DNA from: Microcebus murinus
Taxonomy: Eukaryota; Chordata; Mammalia; Primates; Cheirogaleidae
Length of the DNA stretch: 64,000 nt
Assembly (NCBI RefSeq): GCF_040939455.1
Contig: NC_134108.1
Span: 4,927,501 to 4,991,500, forward strand
Reading direction: 5' to 3'
The notes beneath the pieces were generated by a model. That model saw only the letters and a program-made list of their open reading frames with translations. It did no database searches and was not told the origin of the DNA. Positions 1-11,009 of this stretch are shown here, in pieces. Both the position numbers and the translations under genes were made by a program. Positions within the stretch are counted from its first letter, which is position 1; each line of letters starts with the position of its first letter.

Positions 1-1850
1 GCAGCTCCTGGTCTGAAACTCTGGTTCCCTGGAGCCTGGCTCCGTGCGGACCCCTCGTGCCACAGGGACAGGAAACGGACACAGGGAGATAGAAACCAGG
101 GCATGTTCCCGGGCTGAGCCCGTGGGAAAGCGCTGGTGGGACAGTCCCTGGGCAAGGGGTGGAGGTGGGAACGGGAGGTGCCCAGGGGGGCGCAGAGTGC
201 AGCGGGCAGGGGTGCAGGCCCTGGGGGCACCCCCGGCCACCTGTGCTCTGGCCACTCCGGGAAAGTTGGGCTTGTGAGGGACTCTGAGGTCTGGGGGGGC
301 TGCCTTCCCCCCCAGCGCCGGAGACCCCCGAGTCTCTGACTGTTGCCATCGACCCTTCTTGCGGTGCCCAGAGGGAGAAGTCTCCGCTTCCTGGGCCGCA
401 GGGCAGCTCTGCATCGCGTTGAAACGCCACACAGCACCTTGGCTGTCCACCTGAGCCTTCAGCGTGTGGGTGGCATTTGTCCTCTGGAGCCGGGCAAGGC
501 GAGCCTGATCCCGCATCCGCCAGCTTCTTCTGGTATGTGCTGGAGGTCCCGTGCACGGGGACAGAGTGCCACGTGCCACTGTTTACCGGCCGCATGACCT
601 TGGGCAAATCGCTTCACCTCTGTGAGTGCTGGTCTCCCTGTCTGCAGAGGGAGCCGTGCGGCACTGCGGGGCTGTGACCTCAGCGGTGGCCTCCAGCCAC
701 CCGGCCAATCCCCGCGTCCTCCTCGTGCCTCCTTGTTCTTGGTGCCCCCGGGGCAGAGGCACCGTGAGCAGCAGGGGCTCGAACTCAGCAAAAGAGCAAG
801 CAGGAGGGCAGGGAAGACCCCGAGCGCCAGAACACAGGGACCTCGGTGAGGGGCAAGGACGGTGGCCAGTGGATGAGGACCAGCCCCAGGAGCTCTGCCT
901 GGGAGTCCCGCTCCCTGCCCCGCCCGATGGCCCCTGGAACTGCTCGGCCCGAGAGGGAAGGGAGGGTCGGGCGTGGCCACAGTGGGCATCTCGGCCTGGG
1001 ACCAGCGGAGGAAACGTGAGCCAGTCTCTCACCGTGCTCCTCCGAGCCAAGGACAAATGACATTCTCAACAGACTTGAATAAAGCAGGTAGGACTCACTG
1101 TGTGGCTTTGAAGGGAAAATTACAGCTTTCGTAAGGAGCTAAAAATAAACAAATTAAATCTCATCTGTGATTAAATCCGGGCCACCTCTCCCCGGGTTCG
1201 CGTGTGTGGTTCCCGGGAAACGAGCGAGCGTTCGTCCGACCCACCGCGGCTTCCGATCGAAGGGGACCGAGGGCTCTCGGAGAGAGGAAGGTCGCCCGGG
1301 GTGCGGGGCACATGAAAGGAAGCCAGACGTGCACGTCATGAAGGGCTGGGGAATGTTTATGAGTAAATAGGAGGCGGCCACACGTCCCTGACAGGCGGAC
1401 CGAGCCAAGTTGACATTCTCACCACTGACATGCTGAAGAAACAAGCTTCAGAGTCATAGAGCCTGTGCTCGCCGTGGCTGAAAATAACTGCCTCCCGGCA
1501 TGCTGTAGTAACAGCCCAAGTCACCTCGCAGGTGTGCCGTGTGGGCAAAAAAATATTTCAGTTCCGTGCCTTGATCTTCTCGGCCATAAACACACGGGCC
1601 TCGCCATCTGCAGTGTGGCCTACAGTCACTGCTGTGACGTACACATACCGCCGTGTCACCGCGACGCCAGTGCTGCCGCGTCACGGCGCCCTGCACGGCC
1701 ACGGGTCCTAAGGCGGGTTTGTCTGGGACTTCAGAGTGGACTGCGTAGACTCCCATCCACACTGTTTGTTCTGTATTTATATTTACGGTGTTCCAGATGT
1801 CTTCCATTGAACGATTAGGCATCGGGCACAGTGCGAAGTGATTTTTTTTT
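1..1850. other. GC-rich intergenic stretch, mostly unique
   Basis: Downstream flank of PACRG. Several long open frames occur on both strands (for example 459-989 minus) but they overlap each other, are rich in G, P, R and A, and match no family I know. They are composition-driven. A MIR relic lies near 560-655. Nothing else is supported. Confidence 0.6.
560..655 (+). repeat. MIR SINE fragment
   Basis: Contains the MIR core wording 'tgaccttgggcaaatcgcttcacctctgtgag' in broken form (tgaccttgggcaa, then cttcacctctg) followed by a run resembling 'tcatctgtaaaatgg' reduced to 'gtctgcagaggg'. Old and diverged; edges approximate. Confidence 0.5.
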
Positions 1851-1854
1851 TACA

Positions 1855-2010
1855 ACACCCCTCATTTAACCTTCCCAGCGCCCTCCTCCCATTTTCCAGA
1901 TGGAGGAGGTGAGGCTCAGAGGGCCGCACTGGCAGACCAGCGTTGCCTGGAGAGTAGGTGCCGGAGCGGCGGGTGAGAGCGTAGCCCTGACCTCGCGCGG
2001 CCGGCTCGCA
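1855..2010 (-). repeat. MIR SINE fragment, antisense
   Basis: Reads 'cccattttccagatggagg..gtgaggctcagagggcc', the reverse complement of the MIR 'cctcagtttcctcatctgtaaaatggg' segment. Diverged; edges approximate. Confidence 0.5.
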
Positions 2011-2049
2011 CCCATCCTCTGGACCTCATTCCGCCCTTTAGATGACAGC

Positions 2050-3560
2050 CCCATCTCTCTGTTCTCAAGGCCGGTCTAGAATGCCCACGACGCTTCTCCC
2101 CTCTGTAAACTGTAATCCACCAGCTACCACAAGTCCCCTGCCATCTTGGTCCACTTGTTTTACATCCTTGCTGTGAACAGATGTTAGGATTCAGATTTTA
2201 ACGCCCTTTTGGAAAGACAGCACCGTATTGGATCTTCAGCTAGAATCATGCTTCTAACCCCCCGCACTTGCACAGCACTGCAAACTCCCACGTGCCCCCT
2301 CCCGGCTGAGCGCCACGACCCGACCCCCGGGTGGGTGGGCAGGCGAGCTCCCCCACGAGCCTGCCTCGGCCCTGCAGAGACGGAAGCCCCAGCACATTCC
2401 GACTGCTCTGGAGACTCCTCCTGCAGATGCTTTCCAGAGCAAAGATTTATGGAGTCAGGACTCTTCAACCCCTTTTGTGAGATGTGTGGCGTTTGCTGTG
2501 TCAGTGGCCTTATTAACTCTTCAAGCATGTCCAGAAGACTCAACCTATTCCTTCCCAATAATGCACTTTAATCCCTTTGGTTGTTTGGGTTATATTTGTT
2601 CAGCTCTACGTTGAGGGGAAAAAAAATCACTCCAGCAGGATATAGCCTACTTCCCCCTCTGCAAACAAAGATCTGCCGCATAATATTAGACGGGGGCAAA
2701 TATTGTCACAGTTCAGGAATGTTTTGCAGTTGGGTTCTCCCTAAACAGCAAACATTCTTTTAATAGGGGGAATTCCTATGAGAGCTGTAAAAATGCTACT
2801 CATACGGCACATTATCCCCTCTTGAATGGAGCCTACTGAAGGGTTATTAAAAATTTACCTTTTTGTCAATAAAGTTCTTTATGGGACATTTTTCTGGCTG
2901 AATTTTAATGTAATGTTCACTGCCCCAGATGTATGAAGGGGGAGACAAAAAGGCCATTTAAAGCTCTTGTTCTAGAATGCCCTTATTATGCATTTTATTG
3001 AATCAAGTGACATGTGGGTTTTGCCGCGTGTGGACATAGTTTTAACTGTAGGTTGTTTTCCACTAACCCACAGGTCCTTAAACCTGCGGCAGTGGAGAAA
3101 ATGTTAATCTAGACACCTCCCTTCAGTGAGGAAGAGGGTCTGGTAAGCAAAATTATACCTGGGCCGTTTTAGAACAATCAGCTGACCCTGAGTCTCTGAA
3201 TTTTGAATGTTCACTAAAAAGCTCCCTTTCTGCGTTAACATAAAGCATGCATTTTTTTTTTTTAAAGCTTCAAGTATAAAGATGACAATTACATTGACTC
3301 TTTGGAAATGCGATATTGAACAGAGAGACATCTAAGCCTTCGTTTTGTTTTTGCCTGATAACACTTGAAGCAGAGAAAATAGCTTTTTACCACTAGCTTT
3401 TTTACTGATTGATTTAAGCCATGTTTTCCTAAGGTGCACCTATTGTTCTTTCTCTGGACGGAGGACAATTTAGTCATCGCCCTGACGAGGGGAGGTGAAG
3501 CTCTCCTACTGTCCCTAAAGCTTCATTAAGTTGATTTCCCCGAAGAGCCCTGTTGCTTAG
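2050..3560. other. Unique intergenic sequence, AT-rich and repeat-poor
   Basis: No coding or repeat feature recognised. The part from about 2560 to 3100 is non-repetitive and well mixed in composition, with several TTTAAT, CATTTTATTG and GCAAACA motifs, in the manner of conserved non-coding blocks. Conservation cannot be judged from one sequence. Confidence 0.4.
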
Positions 3561-4180
3561 TGGAAGACTGCGACGGCGGCCAGGCTGAGAGCAGCTCCAG
3601 AGGAAGCCCAGCGTGCGGGCCCCTGGCGTGCAGCCGAGCCCCGCGCAGGGCTGCGCATCAGCGTTGGGCAGAAGCCTAGGTTTGGAGTAGTGGCTCTCTA
3701 ACGTCACGGCGCACCACGGTCACCGGGGCGGACGTGTCCAGACACAGACTGATGGGCCCCACCCCGAAGTTTCTGATTGTGCAGTTCCAGGGGGAACCCC
3801 ACGAGCACGCCTTCCTCCCAAACTCCCAGCAATGCCGCAATGCTGCTGCGCCAGGGAGCCCAGTTTGGGAACCAGGGGTCTAGGGCACGGGGTGGGGGTG
3901 TGACAGGTCAGGACACTCGGGCTGCTGCTGTCTGGTCTCCGTGAGAATGTGGGCTTACCTGGACGTGTGAGCCCTTCTGTGCGGAGAAGCCCCAGGGAGG
4001 ACGCCACCGGCTGGGCGGTGCTGGGACGTGACCCGCTGGCGGCTGCAGCCTCCCCGAGGCTCCTTTCGCGCGGCGGCCGCGCGGTTCTCGGAGGGTCCCG
4101 GTGAGAGGTGTGGAGCCGCCGCGGCCGCGGGGCCCAGCAACGCGCAGGCCGCCGCTCACGTGGGGGACATCTGTCTGTCT
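3560..4180. promoter_or_regulatory. CpG-rich segment, possible small CpG island
   Basis: CpG density rises sharply, peaking at 4020-4150, with two NotI-type octamers (gcggccgc at 4073-4080 and 4121-4128). It lies about 6.7 kb downstream of the PACRG stop in otherwise ordinary intergenic DNA. It overlaps the MER5 relic at its left side. A promoter for a non-coding transcript is possible but not shown; no recognised gene starts here. Confidence 0.4.
3688..3878. mobile_element. MER5-type hAT-Charlie element
   Basis: Begins 'tagtggctctctaac' (MER5 terminus cagtggttctcaaac), has the diagnostic internal 'gatgggccccaccccgaagtttctgatt', and ends 'cagtttgggaaccaggg'. Length of about 190 bp fits MER5A. 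The flanking 8-mers (gtttggag and gtctaggg) are only partly alike, as expected for an old target duplication. Confidence 0.75.
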
Positions 4181-4550
4181 GTGAGCAGACAGGCCCGTGT
4201 TTCCAGGAGCTTTAGAGAACGTTTAAAGTACTCTCCTGACTTGGTTTAAACAGAAAAGCGGCTGCCGCTCCCCACGGCAGCAGCGCCGCTGGGTGTCTCC
4301 CGCAGGCTGCGTGTCTTCAACGGCTCATGCGTACATCGGGCCGAAACTCTTTCTTCCCCTGTCCAGCAGCATCTGTGGCACAGGGCTCCCTCGCAAAGCC
4401 CGGCGCCCTCTGGCCACGTCACGCGGGCGGGTGGAGGGCCCCACGGGGCACGGCTGCGTCCCCTCCTTCTCTCTGCCCGCTGGTTTGCGGCGTGCCTCAT
4501 GGCCGGGGGGTGTCGTGGCGAAAGAACGGGCTCCCTCCTCTCGCGGAGCC

Positions 4551-4590
4551 GCCTGCTAGCGTGGGGACACGCCTGCTAGCGTGGGGACAC
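4551..4590. repeat. 20-bp perfect tandem duplication
   Basis: The unit gcctgctagcgtggggacac occurs twice head to tail with no mismatch, indicating a recent local duplication. Confidence 0.9.
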
Positions 4591-5046
4591 GCAGCGGACA
4601 GGTGGGCAGAGGGGCCTGGAGTCGCACACTTGTCCGTGTTTTGAGGCCAGCCCAGCAAAACAAGGGGTCAGGGAGCCAGAGGCGGGCCCAGGGCTTTCTC
4701 AGGCAGGACGGGAGCAGGGACCAGCAGGAGGCCAGGAGGGGAGACCCGCGGGCTGAGGGAGCCACCGGCGCCAGCTCTGGCGGCCTATGCTGCACCTGTC
4801 CGCGAGGGGCTGCCACGCCCAGGAAGGTGTGGGCTCAGGGGGAGCCTGCAGTCCAGAGGGGCGGAGTTGGGGTCGTCTCGGCCGGGGGACGGGGGCTGTG
4901 GGAGGGTTGAGGGCAGCATCCTGACCCCAGTGTGTCTAAAATGTCACTTGACTTCCAAGGCAGGACCCCCAGAGGGAAATGACCAGCCCAGCAAGGCGGT
5001 GACCTGGGCCGGCCCGGGGAGGAGGGAGCTGGGACTGGGCCACTTG

Positions 5047-5200
5047 CAGTGGTCCCCAACCTTTTAGGCACCAGGGACCGGTTTCATGGAAGACAGTTTT
5101 TCCTCGGACTGGGGGTGGGGCTGGGTGGAGAGGGCTCAGCCGGTGACTTGACGTGCTGCCCGTTTCCTAACAGGCCATGGCCCAGGGGTTGGGGACGCAG
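5047..5200. mobile_element. MER1-type hAT element, internally deleted
   Basis: Left end reads 'cagtggtccccaacctttt' and 'ggcaccagggaccggtttc', the standard MER1 terminus. Right end reads 'tttcctaacaggccatggc' and 'caggggttggggacgcag', forming the opposite inverted terminus. Only about 154 bp remain, so the middle is lost. The flanking 8-mers do not match, consistent with age. Confidence 0.8.
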
Positions 5201-5209
5201 GTGTGCAGC

Positions 5210-7950
5210 ATCCATGTAGAAGGTTCTGCAGACAGGATGTGTAAGGGGCTGGGCATGGCTGGGAGCAAAGAGTCGGGTCGATCCTGGCCTTTCGCCCTGA
5301 GCGAGTGTGAGGTGAACTCCTGTTCGCTGAGCAGGGCGCGGCCAGGAGCTCGGGGAGGGGTGGAGGCTGGGCCTCCACACATCCGGGTGGACAGACCTCT
5401 CGGACGTCCAGGTGGGCAGCAGGGGAGTTGGGGCCAGAGATTACACTTGCGAATCGGCGGTGGGTGGCCGGCACAGGGAGCCACGGGTCTGGGTGGGGTT
5501 ACCCAGGGCACTGGTGGAGACAGAGAGGAGACCGAGGCCCGAGGCCCAGGGTCCTGCAGTGTTTAGAGATTAGGAAGAGGAGAGGGAGCCGGCAAGGGAG
5601 ACTGAGAAAGAACAGTCTGAGCATCCAGGAACCTCCCCAAACCATTCGGCCACTCCGTCAGCAGACTGTGTCCTCTGTCTCCCTGGCCGGTGTTGCCAGC
5701 AGGTACACGGTGCATTTTCTCTCCTCCCCTCTGAATGGAAGCACTGCCGTTTCTAGGTGGGGATTCGAACATCTGAACATTCCCTGGAATTACTGTCAAA
5801 CACTGTGTGTCACGTGCACTTATCTGGGTAGAGGGTACACAGTTTCCAACAGGTTCTAAAGGCAAGGCCGCAGGATAGTTCTCAATCATTTCTAAATAGA
5901 AAAGAAACTAAAGTAATACATCTTTAGACTTATCAAGCAACAGGAAGAGAACAGATCCTTTCACCCAGATTTAAACTTACAGAAACTTGGCAAAGTAAAA
6001 AATGAACAAAGAATCCAAGTACCTTGCAAATATCCCCACTGGGGAAGGCGCAAGCTAACCCCCTGAAACAGAGAAATGCAAATTAATTAATAGGCAAAGG
6101 GCAGTCCCCACCGCACGTCTGTCCCTGTCCTTAGCTTTTGAGAGGAGGATTGGATAATTGCCAGACAACTTGTACGAAGGACCAAGCCGCATCAGTTATG
6201 GGATCTAAAATTGGATAAGATTATGTGAGCAAAACTAATAGCATCGTTCCTCACAGAGGAGAGACCACAGAAGGGATCTCATGGACTTCGTTCTATAGCT
6301 GCTGTGTTCTTCTTTACTGCCACCACCGGCACTTGAGCTGCAGGGCCGAGCTACTGTCAGGGAGAGCTGCTCAGAAACAAAGCCCGGCCTGTGTTTTGGA
6401 TTCCCATCCGGCTTGTCTGCACTCACACCTTCAAGACTGCAAAAGAGACAAAAACGATGGGAGGTATTTTTAGAATCAGACTCGACACCAACATGTGCTT
6501 TCCTGTTGGAAAGTGCTCTTGATTAAGCCAAGTGTACTGGTATTATTATTATTATTATTATTTTCCCACTGCAGGGCAGAGAGGCTGCTGATAGTTCTTT
6601 TGTGTATGAAGACATCACGGTTTCGAACAGCCGTAGTAGAGCACCCATCTCAAAATGGCCTTTCCTCCCAGAACACAGGGACATTTATCTTGGGGCTTCC
6701 CTATCAGAGAAGAGAAATGAATCTCGTGCACAGGAGGCAACCGGAAAGTTCAACTCACTTCGAGCATGTTATTTGAGAAGAAATGAGGTTGGTTGAGCTT
6801 GGGGAAACCCTTCCTTCCCAGGCTTGAAAAGAACGTGGAGTTGTGCGAGCTCCCTGGCAGGCCCCAGCGGGACGCTTGAGTGGGCATGGGGCAGCTGGAG
6901 AACGCGGCAGCCCTAGCCGCCTCCGTCTGACCAGGACACGGCCGACCCACGGGCTACGGCGCCGAGATCCTTGCGGGGCCCGAACACTTCAGCAGACGCG
7001 AATCGACTTGGGACGAATTAGAACTTGGTCGGAGTCGGTTTTACTTTGCTGGAAGCAAAGGCTCCTTAGGTCTGAAGTGTCACCTTTTGCACAGACTTTG
7101 ATCAACAGGTACATTTCTAGAAAAGGGAGGCTTTCGTAGAGGGAGTTGTTTAAAAACACTTGAGGGTTTCTGACTCCATCTCAAATCCCATCAGAGAGTA
7201 GACACTTGTATTTGGAAAAATGCTTGTGGGGAACTGTTTCAGGTGTATTAGTCACTTCCTTAAAATAAGATCAGTTGTGGAACTTCCCAGGTTTTGCTTG
7301 CAAAAGCCAGTGATGGACATCTCAATATAGCCAAGAGAAGTATGAAATGCTTTGGACGCTGAAAGGGACTTAAATGACTTTGTCTTAGGGTCTCTAAATC
7401 AGCACCCCGAGCTGTCCCGCAATCCACACTGAACCTTCCCTAGGTGTCTCGTGTAGGTCAACTCCAGAAGGACTTGAGCGTTGGTTTAAGAAATCTTCTG
7501 TTTTGAATATACCTTGCAAGCACGCAGCCACGTCACAGTTTTTGAACTTCACGTTTCCGACTGACGTTTCTCAGGCTCTGTGGCAGTGGATGCCAGCCAG
7601 CCTCATGGAGGGACTGCACTGTGCCCACAGGGGTGGCTTCCAGAGGACCAGGGGCTGTGCGAGTCCTGGTGTCTTTCTCACCTGGGCCTGTGGTGCAGCC
7701 ACAGCCCACACCTGTGGAGGGCCACAGACACCTCCCCGCCCCACTGCCTCCGGCCCCCGAGGGCCCCGTCAGACCCAGGCAGAGCCAGGCCCTCCCCAGG
7801 GCCCACACATGGGCGGAGCTGCTGCTCCCCGAGGGCATTTGCTAGCGGCTTCTGCAGGAACGCGCAGTCCCGCGCCCGGGTGCCTGGCTGGGGGCCTGCT
7901 GAGCCCGACAGAGGTGCATGCGCGGGATGCTCGTAGCAAGCCCACAAGGG
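5210..7950. other. Intergenic sequence, unique; one ATT microsatellite
   Basis: No gene or named repeat recognised apart from the short microsatellite at 6541-6563. Open frames here are short and overlap on both strands. Confidence 0.5.
6541..6563. repeat. (ATT)n microsatellite
   Basis: About 7.5 uninterrupted trinucleotide units. Confidence 0.95.
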
Positions 7951-7959
7951 AGACGTTAC

Positions 7960-8120
7960 TAAGCCCACTTTTACCAGAGACATTTGGGTTTTAGAGAGTG
8001 TATATAACTTGCCCAAGGTCACACGGCAGACACTCGGTGGTGGTTTTGAAGGACTTCAAGCCCAGATCTGCTGGGTCCCAGTTCTGTGCCATGACCGCTG
8101 TGTCACCGTAGCTGTCGTTG
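7960..8120 (-). repeat. MIR SINE, antisense
   Basis: Contains 'aacttgcccaaggtcacac' followed by 'ggcagacactcggtgg' and 'cccagatctgctgggtccc', the antisense of the MIR core and 3' side. Confidence 0.7.
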
Positions 8121-8904
8121 TGTCACTGCAGCGACCCTGGGAAGCAGAGGCTACCCTGCAGGTGAGGAAAGTCAAGTGACCAGCCCCAGGCTGACAGCTC
8201 CGAAGGGCAGGCCACTGTCCCCACCGGGTCCTCTGACTCTGCCGTCCGTCCGGGGTTCCTTCGATGCCTCCCCTACCTAGCTGCGACCCCTGAACGGTGC
8301 CTTCAGGTAAGTACGGCACACTCGTGAGCAAACAGACGGAGAAGCAGAACCCTTGTCTAATACACTGGTGCTCGCTATTATCCACTTTTTCATCATTTCA
8401 TTCCTTTGGCTATCTCCGAAAGGAAGTTTCAGTGTATAAATGTAGCAGGAGAAAGAAGCCGCTGTCTCACTCCGTGGCCTGAAACCCGCTGACATTTTCC
8501 CCTTCTCGGTTGAGTCCATCAGAAATTATCTGGGAGGAGTGGAAGGCAGACCTGGGTAGGCTGACAGTCAGAGAAAGCAGCTGGTGCTAATTCTATACTA
8601 GTAAAACAATGAGGATGTGGGCTTTGGGGGTTGTGTTTTGCTTTTCAATCTCCAGAAAACATGGCATTATCTATATAGTTATTTTGGGTTTTTGCAAAAT
8701 TATCTCCCTTCTCACAAAGAACTCACAATTGCCATGTAGGAAGTGCCGTATTGTCTGAGGAGTTCGCAAATACGTGTTGCCCTGCCGGGGTAGAGACTAG
8801 CCGTCCTTCACACGTTCTTTCTCTCTGAAATAAAAGTTTGACGGGCATCAGAAACTCCACTAGGGCTGTAAGTTACCTCCGATGCTCAGGACTTTCCTGC
8901 AGGC

Positions 8905-9045
8905 GGAGGTCACCTTCACTTTACAGCGAGGGAACCCGAGGCTCAGAGAGGTTAAATGACTCGCCCAGGGCAGCAGGGCTAATGAGTGACAGGGCTGGGA
9001 AATGAACCCTGGTGCTTTAATTCTAAGCCAAAGCTGGGGCTCTTG
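8905..9045 (-). repeat. MIR SINE, antisense
   Basis: Reads 'actttacagcgagggaaccc', 'gaggctcagagaggttaaat', 'gactcgcccagggcagcagg' and 'gggaaatgaaccctggtgc' in order, a well preserved antisense MIR core. Confidence 0.75.
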
Positions 9046-9049
9046 GTGA

Positions 9050-10350
9050 AGCAGCCGCGTCCTCCTGCTGCTGCGCCAGGCAGGACTCAGGCCGCGCCGG
9101 GGCGGGAGGCGCCGGGCCTGCTCCGCGAGTCCAAACGCGGCCAGGCGGGAGCCATTCCAGTACAAACTTTGGAAGGTGCCGACTAGTCACGGTCCTTCTG
9201 ATTAATAGTATCATGGGCTTCGGTGTCCATGATATCGTATCCCGAAAGCCAGGGCATCCGCTGATGGATGCGACTGGACGGTAATAATTTGGAGGAAAAA
9301 ACAGCCTTAATCCGTCCATGTCTATTTCTAGCAATGTCTTCACCAAATATTATATGTGAGAGCCAGTCTGTCTTGCCCAATCATGCCTCTCCCTTTACCC
9401 TAGAAAGCGCTTACAGAAACGAGGCGCCAGCTACTCAAGAGGCTGGACTTCATATGCTGAGCCGAGGAACTCAGAGGACAGGAACAACGAACTGGTTTTC
9501 AAAATAGGCGTTTGCCTTTGGAAAACTGTGCCTGAGATAATTAGTGACAATCACCTGCAGGCCAACACTCAGTGCATGGAGGGACACATCTTCATTTCTT
9601 CACTTCTATGCAGAAATGACACCGTGCTACAGAAATGAGACACTTCAGGCCGCACTTCTGGGCTGGCGGAGCATGTCTCAGGCGTACAAAGGCAGCGTTC
9701 CGTCTTCACGAAGTTTTCTGGGCTGAGTTGCAAATGCCCGGAGCTCCCCGTGTGACAAGCCTGAAAAAAGCCACTGTCCAAGGCTGATTGTGTTACAGTT
9801 GGTCTTCTCTTCAGGTGCCTTTTTTTAGTTGAATGGAAAAGTGTGTCTTTTTTTTTTTTTTTTTTGGTCTCACCCAAATTCCAACCTACTGCCATCAGAC
9901 CCACTGAATGGTGCTGGGAACTCATCCTACTAGTGGGAGCAGGTGAAAAAGGAGAAGATTTGCCAAGGAAAATTTTTTATTTGTTTCAAGGGGTAATCAT
10001 TAAAAGATGCATAGAAGTCATTTTCAGAAATGATTAAAAGCCTGAACAAAGTGCTGGGTGTTACCTTCTCAGAAACACCTCACGTACTGAGATGTAGCAT
10101 CACAAGACTGAGCGACAAGGATTCAGGATAGCTCTTTGCTTGTTTGTTTTTACCATGTCTGCAAAGTTACATTTCACACCCAAACACTAGACCCCATCCT
10201 CTCCCCGGGCTTCCTCCACCTGCACCCAAATATAGACTGAAAAGCCCCTGAAACCCACATCGCTAGCAGGCTAGAAGCATTAATTACAGTGGTAGCTGAT
10301 GTTATCGCTGGCTGTAAAAATTTCCTGCTGTAATTGGAATATAGATTCAA
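9050..10350. other. Intergenic sequence approaching the PACRG 3' end
   Basis: Unique sequence with an 18-base T run at 9848-9865 that has no Alu body attached. No other feature recognised. Confidence 0.5.
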
Positions 10351-10354
10351 CACT

Positions 10355-10360
10355 TTTATT
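10355..10360 (-). promoter_or_regulatory. PACRG: Alternative polyadenylation signal AATAAA (distal)
   Basis: A second AATAAA on the minus strand, about 180 bases beyond the proximal one. It could define a longer PACRG 3' UTR. The choice between the two cannot be made from sequence. Confidence 0.35.
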
Positions 10361-10519
10361 GAATGTCAAAGCACACAGCTGCTAGAGAGCCACTGCTGAA
10401 CTGATGCTTCTCTTCTCTTCCATGAAAAACACCTATTAAGCAGTCAGCATAAACTCTTCCCTTACAACCCCTGACATCACCCTCGGGGCAGGCAGACACA
10501 GAACAGCAATTGCTGAATT

Positions 10520-10845
10520 GCGTATGAAAATTATAGTTTTATTGTCTATACAACTGAAGGTTTAACTCGGACTCCTGCTTCTGTCAGAGCTGGATAAAGA
10601 AGCAATTCTTCTCGTAGAACAAATAAGCACAGTACACTATTGTAATCTAAGAAACAGGCACTATTTATGTATCGGAAAGCCTCGTTCTCAATAGGGCTAA
10701 CAGTCCAATGGCCCCTCAGCCACTATTTTAGCAGCTGTAGAAAAGAAAGCTGTAGAAGTCACAAGGAATGAGATGCTAAGAGCAGCAGAGACAGATGATC
10801 ACAACACCAAGGGAAGCCTTCCTCGCATCCTAGCTGCTCCCACCG
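10520..10845 (-). other. PACRG: PACRG 3' untranslated region (estimated extent)
   Basis: This is the sequence following the PACRG stop codon on the minus strand, free of recognisable repeats. The left limit is inferred from the first canonical AATAAA hexamer downstream of the stop (10538-10543), with cleavage assumed about 15-25 bases further on. The sequence beyond the hexamer reads TG-rich on the minus strand around 10475-10505, as expected of a downstream element. A second hexamer at 10355-10360 could give a longer form. The extent is inferred; only the stop and the hexamers are seen directly. Confidence 0.55.
10538..10543 (-). promoter_or_regulatory. PACRG: Polyadenylation signal AATAAA for PACRG (proximal)
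   Basis: Plus-strand TTTATT reads AATAAA on the minus strand, about 300 bases past the PACRG stop. No earlier canonical hexamer occurs between the stop and this site. Confidence 0.55.
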
Positions 10846-11006
10846 TTAGTTTAGCAAGCACGACTCGTAGGTGGGGACCATGTACTTGATATTGATGAAG
10901 GCGTCTTCTCCTCCGTAGCGCTCGAAGGCCTCCAGTGTCTCCTGGATCAAGTCACCGATGTTCTCCCTCTTCTGCTGGCTGTAGTCGATGCCGTCTCCGG
11001 AGTTAA
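10846..11006 (-). CDS. PACRG: PACRG terminal coding exon (partial gene, last 52 residues plus stop)
   Basis: PACRG is a helical-repeat protein of ciliary and flagellar axonemes. It sits with CFAP20 at the inner junction of doublet microtubules, and it partners with MEIG1 in sperm. Seen here: read on the minus strand, the exon follows an AG acceptor (plus-strand CT at 11007-11008) and opens with the last two bases of a split valine codon. It then encodes 52 residues starting [20 protein letters not shown] and ending [12 protein letters not shown] before a TAA at 10846-10848. From memory, human PACRG ends almost identically, with a few conservative changes (N to D in YGGEDAF, V to M in KYMVP). 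The frame is open with no damage, so this looks like the functional gene rather than a processed copy, and intron sequence adjoins it directly. The intron is phase 1. No other PACRG exon was found in the window. Confidence 0.93.
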
Positions 11007-11009
11007 CTG

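Noticed and set aside
179..197. CTCF-like motif (cccaggggggcgcag)
   Set aside because: One extra G breaks the consensus spacing; not reliable without binding data.
459..989. 176-codon minus-strand frame in the GC-rich left end
   Set aside because: Overlaps several other frames of equal quality on both strands and carries a MIR fragment; composition artefact.
9848..9865. 18-base T run, considered as an antisense Alu tail
   Set aside because: No Alu or other retroposed body follows it and no target duplication was found.
1..10500. Search for QKI exons in the left flank
   Set aside because: No KH/STAR-domain coding sequence seen on either strand.
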